50,842 nucleotides of DNA from PALSA-660 sp036508875 (GTDB lineage: Bacteria; Actinomycetota; Coriobacteriia; Anaerosomatales; PALSA-660). The translations under genes and the position numbers were made by a program. The stretch is from assembly GCA_036508875.1 (NCBI GenBank), contig DATCGP010000025.1, positions 1 through 50,842 of the forward strand, written 5' to 3'. Below the pieces are notes generated by a model, which ran no database searches, was not told where the DNA came from, and saw nothing but the letters and a program-made list of their open reading frames with translations. Shown here piece after piece: positions 16,796 to 25,571 of this stretch (the stretch's first letter is position 1; each line of letters begins with the position of its first letter).

Positions 16796-17167
16796 GTGGT
16801 CGACGACAAGGTGCTGGAGGAGATCAAATTCCACCAGGACGTCGTGGAGCACGACAGCGCATCGCCGCTGCACCGCATTCGCGAGAAGGAGATGGAGATC
16901 TCCGGACGGGTGCTCAAGGCGAAGCAGGAGGCTGACGTGATCGTCGCCGATGCGCGTCGCAAGGCAGCGGAGATCATCGCGACGGGTGAGTCCGAGGGGG
17001 ACAAGCTCGCTCGCGAGGCCGAAGCGGCCACGATGTCGGCCGCGGAGAAGGAAGCCGCGGTAGTCACGGAGAAGGCGGCCGCTGAAGCGGCCGAGATGGA
17101 GGGGTCGTTGGCTGCCCGTCGCGCTCTTGCGGCGGACGCCATCGTGAAGGCGGTAACGCAGGTCTGA
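16796..17167 (+). CDS. A/V-type ATP synthase peripheral-stalk subunit (H/G type)
   Basis: 123 aa. The GTG at 16796 is chosen because GAGAGGAG at 16783-16790 sits 5 nt before it; an in-frame ATG at 16730 would add 22 residues without a good binding site. The protein is almost wholly charged and alanine-rich, predicting a long coiled coil (from about residue 25, REKEMEISGRVLKAKQEADV, to the C terminus). In archaea AhaH, and in Thermus subunit G, pairs with subunit E in the peripheral stalk. Its place as first gene of the operon matches the Thermus order. Identification rests on composition and context. Confidence 0.75.
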   Translation: MVDDKVLEEIKFHQDVVEHDSASPLHRIREKEMEISGRVLKAKQEADVIVADARRKAAEIIATGESEGDKLAREAEAATMSAAEKEAAVVTEKAAAEAAEMEGSLAARRALAADAIVKAVTQV

Positions 17168-17210
17168 CCGTCCGTGGTTCTTGGACAGTCCTTATGAGGG
17201 GGTGAGGCGC

Positions 17211-19217
17211 GTGCTCGTCCCGATGGCGCGGGTCGAGATCATCGGACCGAAGAACCGCTTCTTCGAAGTGGTGACCCTGCTGCACGAGCAGGGGACGCTG
17301 CACATCGAGGATCTCTCGAAGAGGATCGGTTCTGGCGAGATGCCCGTCGAGCAGATGGCTGTGGCCGTCGGCCAGGCGGGCGAGCGGGAGCGGATGGAGG
17401 ACCTTCTTATCCGTGTCCGCGCGATCATCAAGGCGTTGCATCTGCCTGGAACGACCGTCGACGAGGTCGCCCGGCAGAAGGAGTACCTGAAGCTGTGGAA
17501 GCTCGCGTCCTCCGAGCTCTCCGACGAAGTCGTGAAGGTGATCGACGAAGTCGAGGAGCGCACGGCGACTCTGGCGCAGAACCAGTCCGAGATAGAGAAC
17601 GAGATCTCGCTGCTCGGCCGCTATGAGCCGATCCTGCACAAGATCCAGCCGCTTGCGCGTCAGATCGTCACCACGGGAGCGTTCGATTCCGTGGCCCTTC
17701 TCATCGAGCGCCGCTACAAGGGACTGCTCGAGCAGCTGAAGGAAGAGCTCGACACGATCACGCATAAGCAGTGCGACATCGTCTCGACCGACGTGGACGA
17801 GGACACCACAGCCGCCATCGTGGTCTTCTCCCGCACCTACTCCGAGCCGGTCCACAAGTTCCTGGCGATGGAGAACGTGAACCAGATCCGGCTGCCCAAC
17901 GACATGCAGGGGCTGCCGTTCGACCAGGCCTACGACTCGATCCGCGAGCGCCGCAAGACGCTGCCGGACGACCTCAAGGGCATCCGGCTCGAGCTCGAGA
18001 CGATGTCGGCGAAGTGGCTCCTGCGCCTCACGACGATCCGCGACGTGCTCACCGACAAGATCGACGAGATCTCGGCGATCCCGAAGTTCGGGCAGACCGA
18101 GTACGCGTTCGTCATCACCGGATGGCTTCCCGCGAGCGACCTGGGCGAGCTGAAGGCCGACCTCGTGGCCTCGTTCGGTCAGGACGTCATCGTCAACCAG
18201 ATGGAGATCGGCGAGAAGGACTTCGAGGACACGCCGGTCGCCCTGAAGAACTCCAAGGCGCTCGCGCCGTTCGAGTTCATCCTGGCGCAGCGCGGCATGC
18301 CGCAGTACGGCACCCTCGACGCTACGTGGATGCTCTTCGTGTTCTACCCGCTGTTCTTCGGTATGATCGTTGGCGACGTGGGCTATGGTCTCGTCATGCT
18401 CGGTCTGGTCGTGTGGCTCCGCTTCAAGTTCAAGGAGAACGACAACATCCAGCTCGCCACCGCGATCCTCGGGCCGGCGACCACGGCGGTCGTCGCATTC
18501 GGGTTCCTCTACGGCGAGTTCTTCGGGAACCTGCTCGGCAAGGATTACTTCAACCTGATCCACCCGATCCCGATCGGCGGCGGGTACTTCCTGCCCTTCA
18601 ACAGGGTCGAGTTCGTCACGATCTTCATGGTCCTGGCGATCGGGGTGGGTGTCGTTCAGGTCCTGCTCGGTCTGGCGTTCGGGGTCGTCAACGCCCTGCG
18701 CACGAAGAACAAGCACCACCTCTACGAGCGCGGCGGAGTGCTCGCGCTCTTCGTCGGCATATTCCTGGCCGTCATCGTGGGGGTCGTGTTCTCGAGCTGG
18801 GGCACCTGGACGATCTGGCCCACCATCGCCTTTGCGGCTGTGGCGTTTGCTGGCTTCATCTACGCGATCCGGGGCGGCGGTATCATGGGCGTCGTCGAGA
18901 CGCTCGAGACCGCATCCGGCATGGCGAGCTACATCCGTATCATGGCGGTCGGCCTCGGCGGTGCGATCTTCGCCGACGCGATCAACCAGATCGTGCTCAA
19001 GACCGCCGGCGGCGCGGGCAAGATATCAGCCCTCGGAATGCTGCTCGGCATCATCGTTGGTGTCCTGCTCCACGGACTGAACCTGATCATCTCGGCGTTC
19101 AGCCCGACCATCCACGCTTTGCGTCTCAACTTCCTGGAGTTCTTCGGGAGGTTCTATGAGGTAGGGACGAAGCAGTACAGCCCGTTTCACAAAACCGGAG
19201 GAGAAGGGCAGGCATGA
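17211..19217 (+). CDS. ntpI: A/V-type ATP synthase subunit I (a-subunit homologue)
   Basis: 668 aa from the GTG at 17211, chosen because LVPMARVEIIGP is the usual N terminus and GAGGGGGTGAGG lies just upstream; an in-frame TTG at 17181 would add 10 residues. It is the membrane stator subunit that forms the ion half-channels. The N-terminal soluble half (about 1-370) includes coiled-coil segments. The C-terminal half has multiple membrane segments beginning near LFVFYPLFFGMIVGDVGYG. The essential channel arginine is probably R576 in SYIRIMAVGLGG. The stop overlaps the ntpK start. Confidence 0.93.
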   Translation: MLVPMARVEIIGPKNRFFEVVTLLHEQGTLHIEDLSKRIGSGEMPVEQMAVAVGQAGERERMEDLLIRVRAIIKALHLPGTTVDEVARQKEYLKLWKLASSELSDEVVKVIDEVEERTATLAQNQSEIENEISLLGRYEPILHKIQPLARQIVTTGAFDSVALLIERRYKGLLEQLKEELDTITHKQCDIVSTDVDEDTTAAIVVFSRTYSEPVHKFLAMENVNQIRLPNDMQGLPFDQAYDSIRERRKTLPDDLKGIRLELETMSAKWLLRLTTIRDVLTDKIDEISAIPKFGQTEYAFVITGWLPASDLGELKADLVASFGQDVIVNQMEIGEKDFEDTPVALKNSKALAPFEFILAQRGMPQYGTLDATWMLFVFYPLFFGMIVGDVGYGLVMLGLVVWLRFKFKENDNIQLATAILGPATTAVVAFGFLYGEFFGNLLGKDYFNLIHPIPIGGGYFLPFNRVEFVTIFMVLAIGVGVVQVLLGLAFGVVNALRTKNKHHLYERGGVLALFVGIFLAVIVGVVFSSWGTWTIWPTIAFAAVAFAGFIYAIRGGGIMGVVETLETASGMASYIRIMAVGLGGAIFADAINQIVLKTAGGAGKISALGMLLGIIVGVLLHGLNLIISAFSPTIHALRLNFLEFFGRFYEVGTKQYSPFHKTGGEGQA

Positions 19218-19552
19218 TGGACAAGCGTCTTTCAAAGGTTCTGGCGTTCGGTGTGTTCTTGGCAGTTCTGGTCATCCCGGCGATCGCGTTCGCCGCGGAG
19301 ACTGGTGCACCTGTTAGCGACGTAGTCGCGGTCGCCAACGCGGGCACCGCTTCCATGGCCGCGCTGGCTGCTGGACTTGCCATGGGCCTCTCGGCGCTCG
19401 GCGCCGCCTACGCACAGGCCAAGATCGGTTCCGCGGCGGCCGGTACGCTCGCCGAGCGTCCCGAGGTCGCGATCTGGGTCATCACGCTGCAGGCTCTGCC
19501 TGAGGTCATCGTGCTGCTCGGCTTCGTCTCCGCGATCATGATCAAGGGCTAG
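19214..19552 (+). CDS. ntpK: A/V-type ATP synthase subunit K (c-ring proteolipid)
   Basis: 112 aa, ATG overlapping the subunit I stop. It forms the rotating c-ring. A hydrophobic N-terminal segment (about 9-28, ending IAFAAETG) resembles a signal or extra helix. It is followed by one helical hairpin: helix 1 about 45-67, a polar loop AERPE at 80-84, and helix 2 about 86-110. E97 in LQALPEVIV is the ion-binding carboxylate. Q68 lies 15 residues before the loop proline, where sodium-type c subunits carry their helix-1 Gln. The residue after E97 is Val, whereas sodium-type rings usually have Ser or Thr. This is the single-hairpin form, not the four-helix form of Enterococcus. Confidence 0.93.
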   Translation: MMDKRLSKVLAFGVFLAVLVIPAIAFAAETGAPVSDVVAVANAGTASMAALAAGLAMGLSALGAAYAQAKIGSAAAGTLAERPEVAIWVITLQALPEVIVLLGFVSAIMIKG

Positions 19553-19583
19553 GACTCTCGACTTGGAAGCAGGGGAGTCCTAA

Positions 19584-20162
19584 ATGGCAATGGAAGACAT
19601 CTTCGTAGCGCTCGAAGAACAGGGCGAGCAGGAGAGCCGTGAGGCTGTCGAGGCCGCTCGCGAGCAGGCGGAGGGCATCAAGGAGGACGCCGAGGCTCAG
19701 GCCAAGGCCATCCGCGATGGCCGCGTCGAGGCCGCCGAGGCGCACGCGACGCTGGTCTCGGCACGGACGGTCAACTCCGCCCGCCTCAACGGCCGCCGTA
19801 TGGTCGCCGGCGTGAAAGAGCGTGCCATCGTCACCGCGTTCGACGAGGCGCTCGTCAAGCTCGGATCCGTGCGCGGCAGCGCCGGCTACCCCGCGCTCTT
19901 CCGCGCGCTCGCCGAAGAGGCCGTCGCTGGTCTGACGGGCGAGGTCGTCATCCTGGTCGACCCCGCGGACGAAGCCCTTGCGGCCGAGTTCCTGAAGTCG
20001 TCCGGGATGGTCGGATCCGTCGACGCGACGGCGAAGACCTTCGGCGGGCTCACGATCGTCGCCAAGGGTGGCGATCTGCTGCGCCGCAACAGCCTCGAGG
20101 ACCGTCTCGAGAAGTTCCGCGGCCTCGGCCAGTCCGAGATCGCAGAGGTCCTGTCCGCATGA
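19584..20162 (+). CDS. ntpE: A/V-type ATP synthase subunit E
   Basis: 192 aa, ATG with GGGGAG at 19572-19577. It is the main peripheral-stalk subunit. The N-terminal half (about 1-85) is a charged alanine/glutamate coiled coil (EQGEQESREAVEAAREQAEG). The C-terminal half is globular, ending GGDLLRRNSLEDRLEKFR, similar to the RNSLEARL-type signature of the family. The stop overlaps the subunit C start. Confidence 0.88.
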   Translation: MAMEDIFVALEEQGEQESREAVEAAREQAEGIKEDAEAQAKAIRDGRVEAAEAHATLVSARTVNSARLNGRRMVAGVKERAIVTAFDEALVKLGSVRGSAGYPALFRALAEEAVAGLTGEVVILVDPADEALAAEFLKSSGMVGSVDATAKTFGGLTIVAKGGDLLRRNSLEDRLEKFRGLGQSEIAEVLSA

Positions 20163-21247
20163 GTGCGATGGTGGCCACGAAAGCACCGACCTCGGGCCGT
20201 GACTACGGCTACGGAAACGCGCGCGTGCGCGGGATGCGCTCACGGCTGCTGACGCCGCAATTCCTCGACGGACTGATGGCCGCCCACGATGTGACGAAGA
20301 TCATCCAGGCGCTCATCGACACCGAGTACGGTCCCTTCATCGAGACCGCCATCATCAAGGGGCGTACCTCCGCCGCGATGGACGAGGCGCTCCGCGACAA
20401 CATGGTCGCCACGTTCCAGAAGGTCATCCACTTCCTGAACGCCGAAGCGAACGAGCTTGTCGGGACGCTGCTTGGACGTTGGGACCTGTTCAACGTCAAG
20501 TCGATCATCCGCGGCAAGCACATGCACCTGAAGGCCGAGGAGATCGAGGACGGGCTGTATGCCGTCGGTTCGCTGACACCTACCGACCTGCACCTTCTGG
20601 TCGGGCTCGAAGACGTGCGCGCGGTCGTGGACACTCTGGTCACGTGGGAATCGCCCTACGCCGTTCCATTGCGGGAGAACATCGCCGCATACGGTGAAGG
20701 CGGGAACCTCGCGACGCTGGAGCTGGCGCTGGACCGGTACTACTTCAGCTGGGCGTCGAAGCGTCTCTCCGGCCGTCGGCAGAATGCGAAGCTCGCGCGC
20801 CGGATCCTCGGTCTGCAGGCCGACTCGATCAACCTTCTGACCGTGTTCCGCCTGCTGAAGAGCGACATCGGCGACGTCGACCCGAAGAGCTTCTATCTCC
20901 CGGGCGGCGAGCACGTGGACGAAGCGTTGTTCGATACTCTGGCCGGCATGTCGGACGTCGACGAGGTCCTGGACGGGCTCAAGAAGACGCCGTACGCGCG
21001 TCAGCTCGAGTCGGTCATCGCGACCTACGTGGACGAAGGTTCATTGTCGGTGTTCGAACGAGCCCTCGAGGACTTCGTCATGCGCAAGGCGCTCGATGCT
21101 GGTCGTGGGGACCCGCTCGGGGTCGGCATCACCATCGGCTACCTGTGGGCGAAGCAGAACGAGATCACGAACCTGCGGATCATCGTCAAGGGCACCGCGG
21201 TAGGCATGCCCCCGGACCGCATGCGGAAGGAACTGATCCTTGTATAA
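20159..21247 (+). CDS. ntpC: A/V-type ATP synthase subunit C
   Basis: 362 aa, ATG overlapping ntpE. This funnel-shaped subunit (V-type d homologue) caps the c-ring and connects it to the central stalk. It begins with YGYGNARVRGMRSRLL, the RVR-type start of the family, and ends with LWAKQNEITNLRIIVKG and PPDRMRKELI, the conserved C-terminal segment. Helical throughout, without membrane spans. Confidence 0.92.
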   Translation: MSAMVATKAPTSGRDYGYGNARVRGMRSRLLTPQFLDGLMAAHDVTKIIQALIDTEYGPFIETAIIKGRTSAAMDEALRDNMVATFQKVIHFLNAEANELVGTLLGRWDLFNVKSIIRGKHMHLKAEEIEDGLYAVGSLTPTDLHLLVGLEDVRAVVDTLVTWESPYAVPLRENIAAYGEGGNLATLELALDRYYFSWASKRLSGRRQNAKLARRILGLQADSINLLTVFRLLKSDIGDVDPKSFYLPGGEHVDEALFDTLAGMSDVDEVLDGLKKTPYARQLESVIATYVDEGSLSVFERALEDFVMRKALDAGRGDPLGVGITIGYLWAKQNEITNLRIIVKGTAVGMPPDRMRKELILV

Positions 21248-21572
21248 GCTCGTCGTCCTGACCGATCCAGAGCACGCGGACGGCTTCCGGCTGTCCGGGT
21301 GCGACGTCGTCGTCGCCGAGTCTCCCGAGGAGGCCCGCCGCTCGCTGGCGGCCCTGGTCGACGACGACACCAGCGGCATCATCGCCGTGAACGAGGCGCT
21401 GATGGCGGGCGTGGACGAACGGCTGCAGCGCAAGATCGACTCGATCTACCGGCCCATCGTGGTCTCACTCCCCATCAAGGAGACGCTGCACCTCGGCGAG
21501 GACCATCGGGCCTACCTGTCACGCCTGATCCGTCGGGCGATCGGATTCGACATCACACTGAGGCGAGGATAG
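21240..21572 (+). CDS. ntpF: A/V-type ATP synthase subunit F
   Basis: 110 aa, TTG start overlapping ntpC by 8 nt, with AAGGAA upstream. It is a central-stalk subunit with a Rossmann-like fold that can regulate rotation. Typical elements are YKLVVLTDPEHADGFRLSG at the N terminus, SGIIAVNEALM in the middle and RPIVVSLPIKE. It is directly followed by ntpA. Confidence 0.9.
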   Translation: MYKLVVLTDPEHADGFRLSGCDVVVAESPEEARRSLAALVDDDTSGIIAVNEALMAGVDERLQRKIDSIYRPIVVSLPIKETLHLGEDHRAYLSRLIRRAIGFDITLRRG

Positions 21573-23324
21573 ATGATCGCAGGAACTATCTCGAAGATCA
21601 CAGGCCCGGTCGTCGTGGCATCCGGCATGACCGGCGCCAAGATGTACGACGTCGTGCGCGTTGGCGCACAGGGGCTCATGGGCGAGGTCATCCGGCTCGA
21701 GGCTGACCGCGCTACGATCCAGGTCTACGAGGACACCTCGGGCCTGATGGTCGGCCACCCGGTCGAGTCGACCGAAGCGCCGCTGACCGTGGAGCTGGGC
21801 CCGGGCCTGCTGTCGTCGATCTATGACGGCGTGCAGAGGCCGCTGCCGGTCATCGCGGAGCAGACCGGCGACTACATCATGCGCGGCACCGTCGCGTCCG
21901 CCCTCGACCGCGAGAAGAAGTGGCCGTTCGTGGCCGTCGCGGAAGCAGGGACCGACGTGCTGGGCGGCGACGTGCTCGGCACCGTCAAGGAAGGCCAGAC
22001 GATCGTTCACCGCGTCATGGTCCCCCCGAGGAAGTCCGGGCGGTTGACGTGGGTTGCGCCCTCGGGCGACTACACGATCGATGAGACGATCGCCAAGCTC
22101 GAGGACGGCACCGAGCTCCAGATGTCGCAGCGCTGGCCGGTCCGTGAGGGCCGTCCCTACACGCGCAAGCTCGATCCGACGACCCCGTTCACCACGGGAA
22201 TGCGGATCCTCGACACGTTCTTTCCGATCGCGCTGGGCGGCAACGCCATCATCCCTGGCGGTTTCGGAACGGGGAAGACGGTCACGCAGCAGTCGCTCGC
22301 CAAATGGGCCGACGTGGACATCATCGTGTACGTCGGTTGTGGCGAGCGCGGCAACGAGATGACCGAGGTGCTCGCGGAGTTCCCGAAGCTCGAGGACCCG
22401 CGCACAGGCGCTCCGCTCATGGACCGCACGGTGCTCGTCGCCAACACCTCGAACATGCCGGTCGCCGCACGTGAGGCCTCCATCTACGTCGGCGCGACGC
22501 TGGCCGAGTACTACCGCGACATGGGCTACAACGTCGCCATGATGGCCGACTCCACGTCCCGCTGGGGCGAGGCACTGCGTGAGGTCTCCGGTCGTCTTGA
22601 AGAGATGCCTGGTGAAGAGGGCTACCCGGCGTACCTCGCGACCCGCCTCGCCGCGTTCTACGAGCGCAGCGGGCGTTGCGAGTCGACCGGTAACGAGAAG
22701 CGCGTCGGATCGGTCACGATGGTCGGCGCGGTCTCGCCGGCCGGCGGCGACATGTCCGAGCCGATGACGCAGAACTCGCTGCGAGTCACCGGCGCCTTCT
22801 GGGCGCTCGACACCTCGCTGGCCCACCGCCGCCACTTCCCGGCGATCTCGTGGACGAAGAGCTACACGCTATTCCTCGGGCAGGTCCGCGGCTGGTACGA
22901 GACCAACGTCGCAGGTGACTGGGTCTCATACCGCGACCGCGCCATGTTCATCCTCCAGAAGGAGACGGAACTCCAGGAGATCGTGCAGCTGGTCGGACCG
23001 GACGCACTGCCCGAGTCCGAGAAGATCATCTTGGAGGTCGCACGCATGCTCCGCGAGGACTTCCTGCAGCAGTTCGCGTTCGACGAGGTCGACGCGTACT
23101 GTCCGCCGCTGAAGGGATACTGGATCCTCAAGGTCATCCTGGCGTTCTCCGACGCATCGGTGGCCGCGCTCAACCGCGGCGTGTCGCTCCGGCAGATCAT
23201 GGAGCTGCCGATCCGCGATCAGATCGCCAGCTTCAAGACGACTCCTCACGAAGAGGCCATAGCCCATATGCAAAAGTACACGACGCAGCTTGCCGAGGAC
23301 ATCGCCGGAATCGAGGTGCTCTAG
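21573..23324 (+). CDS. ntpA: A/V-type ATP synthase catalytic subunit A
   Basis: 583 aa, ATG directly after ntpF. It is the catalytic nucleotide-binding subunit. The P-loop GGFGTGKT is at 229-236, and VYVGCGERGNEMTEVL and MADSTSRWGEALREVSGRLEEMPGEEGYPAYL are signature regions. The A-type non-homologous insert lies between about 110 and 185. Full length, cytoplasmic side of the membrane. Confidence 0.97.
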   Translation: MIAGTISKITGPVVVASGMTGAKMYDVVRVGAQGLMGEVIRLEADRATIQVYEDTSGLMVGHPVESTEAPLTVELGPGLLSSIYDGVQRPLPVIAEQTGDYIMRGTVASALDREKKWPFVAVAEAGTDVLGGDVLGTVKEGQTIVHRVMVPPRKSGRLTWVAPSGDYTIDETIAKLEDGTELQMSQRWPVREGRPYTRKLDPTTPFTTGMRILDTFFPIALGGNAIIPGGFGTGKTVTQQSLAKWADVDIIVYVGCGERGNEMTEVLAEFPKLEDPRTGAPLMDRTVLVANTSNMPVAAREASIYVGATLAEYYRDMGYNVAMMADSTSRWGEALREVSGRLEEMPGEEGYPAYLATRLAAFYERSGRCESTGNEKRVGSVTMVGAVSPAGGDMSEPMTQNSLRVTGAFWALDTSLAHRRHFPAISWTKSYTLFLGQVRGWYETNVAGDWVSYRDRAMFILQKETELQEIVQLVGPDALPESEKIILEVARMLREDFLQQFAFDEVDAYCPPLKGYWILKVILAFSDASVAALNRGVSLRQIMELPIRDQIASFKTTPHEEAIAHMQKYTTQLAEDIAGIEVL

Positions 23325-24761
23325 ATGACCCCGCCCGTCGCAGAAGCGGAGAAGCACCGCTCGCTCCTCTCGACCGACTACCGGACGCTCCAGTACGTCA
23401 CGGGACCGCTCATCTTCGTGCACAACGTGCACAACGTTGCGTACAACGAGATGGTCTCCATCGCGATGCCGGATAAGAGCCTCCGTTCCGGTCAGGTCCT
23501 TGAGATCAACGATGACATCGCCGTCATCCAGGTCTTCGAAGGCACCCGCGGCATCGACGTGGACAAGACGACCGTGCGCTTCCTCGAGGAAGTGGCCAAG
23601 GTCGAGGTCGCGCCGGAGCTGTTGGGCCGCGTGCTGAACGGCACCGGCAAGCCGATCGACGGAGGGGCTCCGGTCATCCCGGAGAAGCGCCTCGACGTCA
23701 CCGGATCGCCGATCAACCCGTACCGCCGCGACCAGCCCGCCGACTTCATCGAGACCGGCGTGTCCGCCATCGACGGCCTGAACACGCTCGTGCGTGGCCA
23801 GAAGCTCCCGATCTTCTCGGGCTCCGGTCTTCCGGCGAACGACCTAGCCGCGCAGATCATCCGTCAGGCGCGCGTCGGGAGCGGCGAGGAGTTCGCCATC
23901 GTCTTTGCCGCGATGGGCATCACCCACCGCGAGGCGGCGTTCTTCATGCAGCAGTTCGAGGACACCGGCGCCCTCGAGCGCGTCGTGTTCTTCATGAACC
24001 TCGCCGACGACCCCACGGTCGAGCGTCTGCTCACCCCGAAGGTCGCCCTCACGGTCGCCGAGTACCTGGCGTTCGAGAAGGGGATGCAGGTGCTCGTCGT
24101 CCTCACCGACATGACGAACTACTGCGAGGCGCTGCGCGAGGTCTCGACCGCGCGCGAAGAGGTACCGGGCCGCCGCGGTTACCCGGGCTACATGTACACC
24201 GACCTCTCCATGATCTACGAGCGCGCGGGCCGTATCAAAGGCAACAAGGGCTCGGTCACGCAGCTCCCGATCCTCTCGATGCCGGACGACGACATCACGC
24301 ACCCGATCCCCGACCTCACCGGCTACATCACCGAGGGTCAGATCGTGCTCTCGCGCCAGCTGCACCGCCGCGGCGTCTACCCGCCGATCGACGTGCTGCC
24401 GTGCCTGAGCCGCCTGATGAACCTCGGTATCGGCGAGGGCAAGACGCGTGAGGACCACCGGGCCGTCGCCAACCAGCTCTACGCCGCGTACGCGCAGGGC
24501 CGCGACCTCCGCCGTCTGGTCGCCATCGTCGGCGAGGAAGCGCTCTCCGACACCGACCGCCGCTACCTGCGGTTCGCAGACGACTTCGAGAAGACGATCG
24601 TCGGCCAGGGCAACGAGGGCCGCTCGATCATCGACACGCTCACCGTCTCGTGGGAGCTGCTCGCGGGCCTGCCGCTGGGCGAGCTCAAGCGTGTCCGTGA
24701 GTTCATCCCAAAGTACCACCCGAACGCCGGGGATGCGGCCGTGAAGGGCGGGGACGTCTAG
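23325..24761 (+). CDS. ntpB: A/V-type ATP synthase regulatory subunit B
   Basis: 478 aa, ATG immediately after the ntpA stop. It alternates with subunit A in the head and has no P-loop (the equivalent region reads FSGSGLPANDLAAQI). Further signatures are VLTDMTNYCEALREVSTAREEVPGRRGYPGYMYTDL and the IPDLTGYITEGQIVLSR segment. Normal length. Confidence 0.97.
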   Translation: MTPPVAEAEKHRSLLSTDYRTLQYVTGPLIFVHNVHNVAYNEMVSIAMPDKSLRSGQVLEINDDIAVIQVFEGTRGIDVDKTTVRFLEEVAKVEVAPELLGRVLNGTGKPIDGGAPVIPEKRLDVTGSPINPYRRDQPADFIETGVSAIDGLNTLVRGQKLPIFSGSGLPANDLAAQIIRQARVGSGEEFAIVFAAMGITHREAAFFMQQFEDTGALERVVFFMNLADDPTVERLLTPKVALTVAEYLAFEKGMQVLVVLTDMTNYCEALREVSTAREEVPGRRGYPGYMYTDLSMIYERAGRIKGNKGSVTQLPILSMPDDDITHPIPDLTGYITEGQIVLSRQLHRRGVYPPIDVLPCLSRLMNLGIGEGKTREDHRAVANQLYAAYAQGRDLRRLVAIVGEEALSDTDRRYLRFADDFEKTIVGQGNEGRSIIDTLTVSWELLAGLPLGELKRVREFIPKYHPNAGDAAVKGGDV

Positions 24762-24764
24762 CAC

Positions 24765-25415
24765 ATGGAAGAGGTCCGGCCTACTCGGTCAGAACTCCTG
24801 GAAAGGCGAGCCCAGATCGGGCTCGCCGTCCAGGGCATGGACTTGCTCAAGCAGAAGCGCGACGCGCTCCTGATCGAGTTCATGTCCGTCATGGACGAGA
24901 CCCTGCGTCTGTCCGGCTCGCTGCAGAAGGCGGTGTCCGACGCGCAGTACTCGCTCGCCGTAGCCAAGTCGGTCGATGGCAACGTCTCGGTCCGCTCGGT
25001 CGCCATGGCGACCAAGGGCGAGGTCACCATCGACATGACCGGTACGAAGATCATGGGCGTCTCGGTCCCGGTCGTCACCAAGGGTCGTAGCCCGATGCGC
25101 AGCTCGTTCACGCGTGGCTACTCGATCACCGGCGTCTCCAGCCGCATCGACGAGTCAGCGGACCGCTTCGAGAAGATCCTCGACGTCATCATCGAGTACG
25201 CGGACATCGAGACGCGCCTGAAGCGTCTCGGCGAGGAGATCCAGAAGACGAACCGCCGCGTCAACGCCCTCGAGCAGATCACGGTGCCGGGGCTCAAGGA
25301 GCAGGTCGCCTACATCCGCCAGACGCTCGACGAGCGCGCGCGGGAGGACCTGTTCCGCCTGAAGAAGGTCAAGAAGAAGATCGAGCGCAAGAGGGCCGCG
25401 CAGACCGCCGCTTAG
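24765..25415 (+). CDS. ntpD: A/V-type ATP synthase subunit D
   Basis: 216 aa, ATG 3 nt after ntpB. It is the central rotor shaft, a long antiparallel coiled coil. The N terminus VRPTRSELLERRAQIGLAVQGMDLLKQKRDAL and the C-terminal helix RRVNALEQITVPGL...RLKKVKKKIE are typical. It is the last gene of the nine-gene operon, with a hairpin terminator at 25516-25542. Confidence 0.94.
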   Translation: MEEVRPTRSELLERRAQIGLAVQGMDLLKQKRDALLIEFMSVMDETLRLSGSLQKAVSDAQYSLAVAKSVDGNVSVRSVAMATKGEVTIDMTGTKIMGVSVPVVTKGRSPMRSSFTRGYSITGVSSRIDESADRFEKILDVIIEYADIETRLKRLGEEIQKTNRRVNALEQITVPGLKEQVAYIRQTLDERAREDLFRLKKVKKKIERKRAAQTAA

Positions 25416-25515
25416 GCGGAAGGGGCGCCCGGAAGGCTCTCGGGGAACTGTTAGAGGCGGTCCGTTATCCCGGGGGGGAGCGGATCGCCTCGGCATATCC
25501 GGACCGCTCGTAGCG

Positions 25516-25542
25516 AAAGGGCGCCCGACGTGGGCGCCCTTT
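25516..25542. terminator. Bidirectional terminator after ntpD
   Basis: AAAGGGCGCCC (25516-25526) pairs perfectly with GGGCGCCCTTT (25532-25542) around a GACGT loop, giving A-rich and T-rich edges on both strands. It lies between the convergent ntpD and the minus-strand gene at 25572. An additional 8-bp pairing (25457-25464 with 25500-25507) lies just upstream. Confidence 0.8.
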
Positions 25543-25571
25543 CCTCGACCGGGATGTGATCCTGGCCCGCG

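Noticed and set aside
17064..18719. Long minus-strand open frame (about 551 codons) opposite the subunit I gene
   Set aside because: Shadow of ntpI; low-complexity composition, no binding site and no motif.
25457..25507. Eight-base inverted repeat with a 35-base loop after ntpD
   Set aside because: The loop is long and the stronger 25516-25542 hairpin explains termination; kept only as a note.
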